Assembly: GCA_964035575.1 (NCBI GenBank) | Contig: OZ037852.1 | Coordinates: forward strand, 992,001 to 1,056,000 | Length of the DNA stretch: 64,000 nucleotides | Origin: Rhynchopus sp. YZ270_cl-10 | Taxonomy: Eukaryota; Euglenozoa; Diplonemea; Diplonemida; Diplonemidae | Direction of reading: 5' to 3' | In this document: positions 61,871 through 64,000 of the stretch, piece by piece | Numbering within the stretch: the first letter of the stretch is position 1 | How the letters are laid out: every line of letters starts with the position of its first letter | Notes under the pieces: model-generated | What the model saw: only the letters and a program-made list of their open reading frames with translations | Told to the model about the DNA's origin: nothing | The model's database searches: none | Made by a program: the position numbers and the translations under genes

Positions 61871-62358
61871 TACCGATTTTTTTTCTTCTTCTCTTTTTCG
61901 TTCCACTTTCCTTTCTTCTACAATAGAGCTTTTTTGCATTCTCCTTCTCCTTCCCCCCCTTCTCCTTCTCGTTGCTCTCATACAATAGTTCCCGTTCCCA
62001 AGGGGGCAAAAAAAGCCCGCGGGAAGAATAGATAGCGGTAACGGTCGACTCATTAATCTGTCAGCCTTTTTTTCCCTCATCGAAGATAGCCCTCCCTCCT
62101 CGATTCGTTCGAAAAGAGAGAAAAGAATGGTAATGCGGCAGACATCTGTACAACCAGTCTGATGTTTTTTTTTTTATCTAAAAAAAAAAAACTGCAGACT
62201 AGCGTTCGGACTGTGCCACGAGGGAAAGGGAAAAACTGCCACTCCCTGACCATCGCAGTGGGGAACCCCCTGTTTCGGGTGTACATCAGCATTTGAATGC
62301 ATAAATAAAAAGCTACTTTCGAGAGTTGAGGACGATGTGCGTCTATATATTTTAAGTA

Positions 62359-62410
62359 GCCTTCGGGCAACATTGAGTACAGATCCTGCCATAGCAGACG
62401 ATTGTTGACA
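62359..62410 (+). repeat. CTTCGG/GATTGTCG family, copy 5
   Basis: GCCTTCGGGCAACATTGAGT then ACAGAT, hairpin CTGC-CATA-GCAG, and ACGATTGTTGACAC followed by an A run. CAAC upstream pairs with GTTG downstream. Confidence 0.85.
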
Positions 62411-62525
62411 CAAAAAAAAAGCAAATATGGATCCCTGTGTGCATCGCAACAGCAGGGATGTTTTTTTTCTAGATATCGTGTGTTATTATTTTTAGAGAAA
62501 AGTTCGATTTCGGCCTCGAAAATTA

Positions 62526-64000
62526 CCGTGACACCGATTTGTCACGGAATTTTGTCACGGAATTTTTTTGAAAGATTCGATTTCGTGACAAAAAAAAATC
62601 GATTTCGTGACAAACCAATTTTTTCATTGACACACAAAATTCGATTTCGTGACAAACCGATTTTTTCATTGACAAAAAAAAATTCGATTTCGTGACAAAT
62701 CCAAAAATTCAGTGACAAAAAAATGTCAATGAAAAAATGGATTTTGTCAAGGAAACCGAACTTTTTGTCACGGAAAAAGTCGTGACAGAAATGGATTTTG
62801 TCAAGGAAACCAAACTTTTTGTCACGGAAAAAGTCGTGACAGGGCACTGGGTACTGGGTACACTGGATACAAGGATAAAAGTCGTGAAAGAGCAACCACA
62901 GCTCCACATGACAAACACAAAAGTGTCCAGTCACGTGGGGCATGCATGCACTGAGGAGATAATGATCCAACAATTTACAAGAAAGATTACTTAACCTACT
63001 GCTGGAAATTGCCAGGTCGTAGTAACACACAAAGTGTGCCTCCGTTCGGGAAGACCGGATATTCTAGAGACCAAAAAGGCCTCAAGAATATCTTCCGGTA
63101 GTCAAGGTATAACCGAATGAACGGCCCAAGACCCCCGTGGAGAAGTTAAATGTGTAATGCTATCAGGTAGAAACTGCGAACACTGTCTTACCCTCCTCAA
63201 TGCATGGTGGAAGATGTCTTTACAACAAATATCCTGTACCCAGGTACCAGGTTCCCAGACCCACGTAGTACCACGTCGCAGTACTACGCAAAATTTACCA
63301 CCAGACCCTGTCTTCGTGCACCTTAAGTACAACGCCGCAGACAGGCCAAACATGCGTTGGACTCAGAGGAATGCCTGCTGTGCAGTGTATCAAACATGAG
63401 AACCAACTCCCAGCAACAAGGGGCGCCTTTTGGCGGGCGTTGTTGAGGGTGTTTGGGGTGCAAAGTTTTCCACAATTTTGATGCGCGGGTACAGAAGTGT
63501 TATCTTGTTCTTTCATCTCTAGGAAATGTAAATGTCAATCGCGTTTAACTACCACTAGGGCTTGTTCAGTGAACCCACAAGGGGTCGAAGGGGGTTGGTT
63601 ATCCCGTATCTATCAAAGGTTGTGTCGACCAGGCTAAACCACTATGTTACGCTGTACGTTGTTAAATCCGAAGAAATAACACTTTAGCAGCCGCAGGAAG
63701 TTTGCTAAAAAGAGTGCCTCACGCTACACAAACCACCACCCGCGATTGACTTAGATGTTATAACAAAGAGAATTCAGAACAAAACAACACCCTGCCCCAT
63801 ACACACTAAATTGTCATGCTTCGAGAGCATGCCTGGGCCAAAATTACTATGACGAAAAGGCAACAAGACCACCCACAAGGAGTGTGAATTGTGCACTGGT
63901 TTTCTGGGGGAACAAACAATATTTTCTTGTGTCTAGTCCTCCGGAAGCAGAGGACAGACTTTCCGGAAGGTTTCCAAAGTCGAATTTCTTGCACTAGCTA
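62526..64000. mobile_element. Second element with the E core but different end (partial)
   Basis: The left end is made of GTGACA/GTCACGG palindromes and repeats of GATTTCGTGACAAA, then their inverted partners (TTTTTGTCACGGAAAAAGTC). At 62858 the core of element E begins and continues to the window edge. The right end lies beyond the window. The left end shows no similarity to the TIR of element E. Confidence 0.75.
62858..64000. repeat. Core repeat of element E, copy 2 (cut by window edge)
   Basis: Same orientation and order as 58514-59691. Most of the difference is one ~35-base indel near 63270 plus isolated substitutions. Confidence 0.9.

Larger units (their letters stand above)
60515..62525. 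other. Intergenic region with small repeats
   Basis: AT-rich DNA with a GNRA hairpin (61837-61870), a CTTCGG family copy (62359-62410) and a candidate mini-gene (61339-61548). No other supported coding region. Confidence 0.5.

Noticed and set aside
1-64000. LTR elements, LINEs or virus-derived genes
   Set aside because: No reverse transcriptase, integrase, capsid or long direct terminal repeats were seen. All mobile elements recognised are short inverted-repeat types.

Overview
The window comes from a nuclear chromosome of a unicellular eukaryote. Protein genes contain GT-AG introns (donors GTATGT or GTGAGT). Intergenic DNA is full of homopolymer and pyrimidine runs, and most of the sequence is repeats. 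Nearly every start codon is preceded within about 1-50 bases by a pyrimidine-rich tract ending in AG. All genes from 23.4 to 54.9 kb lie on one strand, and the single histone H4 gene is very divergent. Together these suggest spliced-leader trans-splicing in a euglenozoan, perhaps a diplonemid because cis-introns are also present. This is inference; no rRNA gene or spliced-leader gene is present to prove it.

Layout. 0.7-2.7 kb: two minus-strand genes, an EF-hand TMEM65-family protein and a C20orf27/ADISSP-family protein. 2.97-5.23 kb: a terminal-inverted-repeat (TIR) element with a TA target duplication, filled with 9-bp and 5-bp minisatellites. 5.5-22.7 kb: a 17-kb array of a 38-bp satellite, placed exactly where gene direction switches. 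23.4-30.3 kb (plus strand): histone H4, a TauD/TfdA dioxygenase, a secreted or membrane repeat protein and a small gene. 30.3-34.6 kb: repeats, including two further TA-flanked TIR elements. 34.6-54.9 kb: a LisH/coiled-coil protein, an eight-exon neuronal-calcium-sensor-like protein, a PH-like/PDZ/poly-His/zinc-ribbon protein, two ankyrin proteins, a ubiquitin-like/WD40 protein and a two-pore potassium channel with a zinc-finger tail. 55-64 kb: almost only mobile elements, including two copies of a ~1.15-kb core that carry different ends.

Three calcium-linked proteins occur (TMEM65 EF-hand, NCS-like, and a channel with a weak EF-hand-like linker), but nothing shows that they act together.

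The most unusual content is not protein coding. At least eleven short hairpins with a GNRA-type loop resembling the sarcin-ricin loop of large-subunit rRNA, and four other small repeat families (60-80 bases), are scattered through intergenic DNA and introns. Every copy I found is on the plus strand, in gene sense. Their stems vary in sequence yet often keep pairing, as expected of functional RNA or RNA-derived repeats. The second striking feature is a set of cut-and-paste-type elements whose ends and interiors are built from minisatellites.
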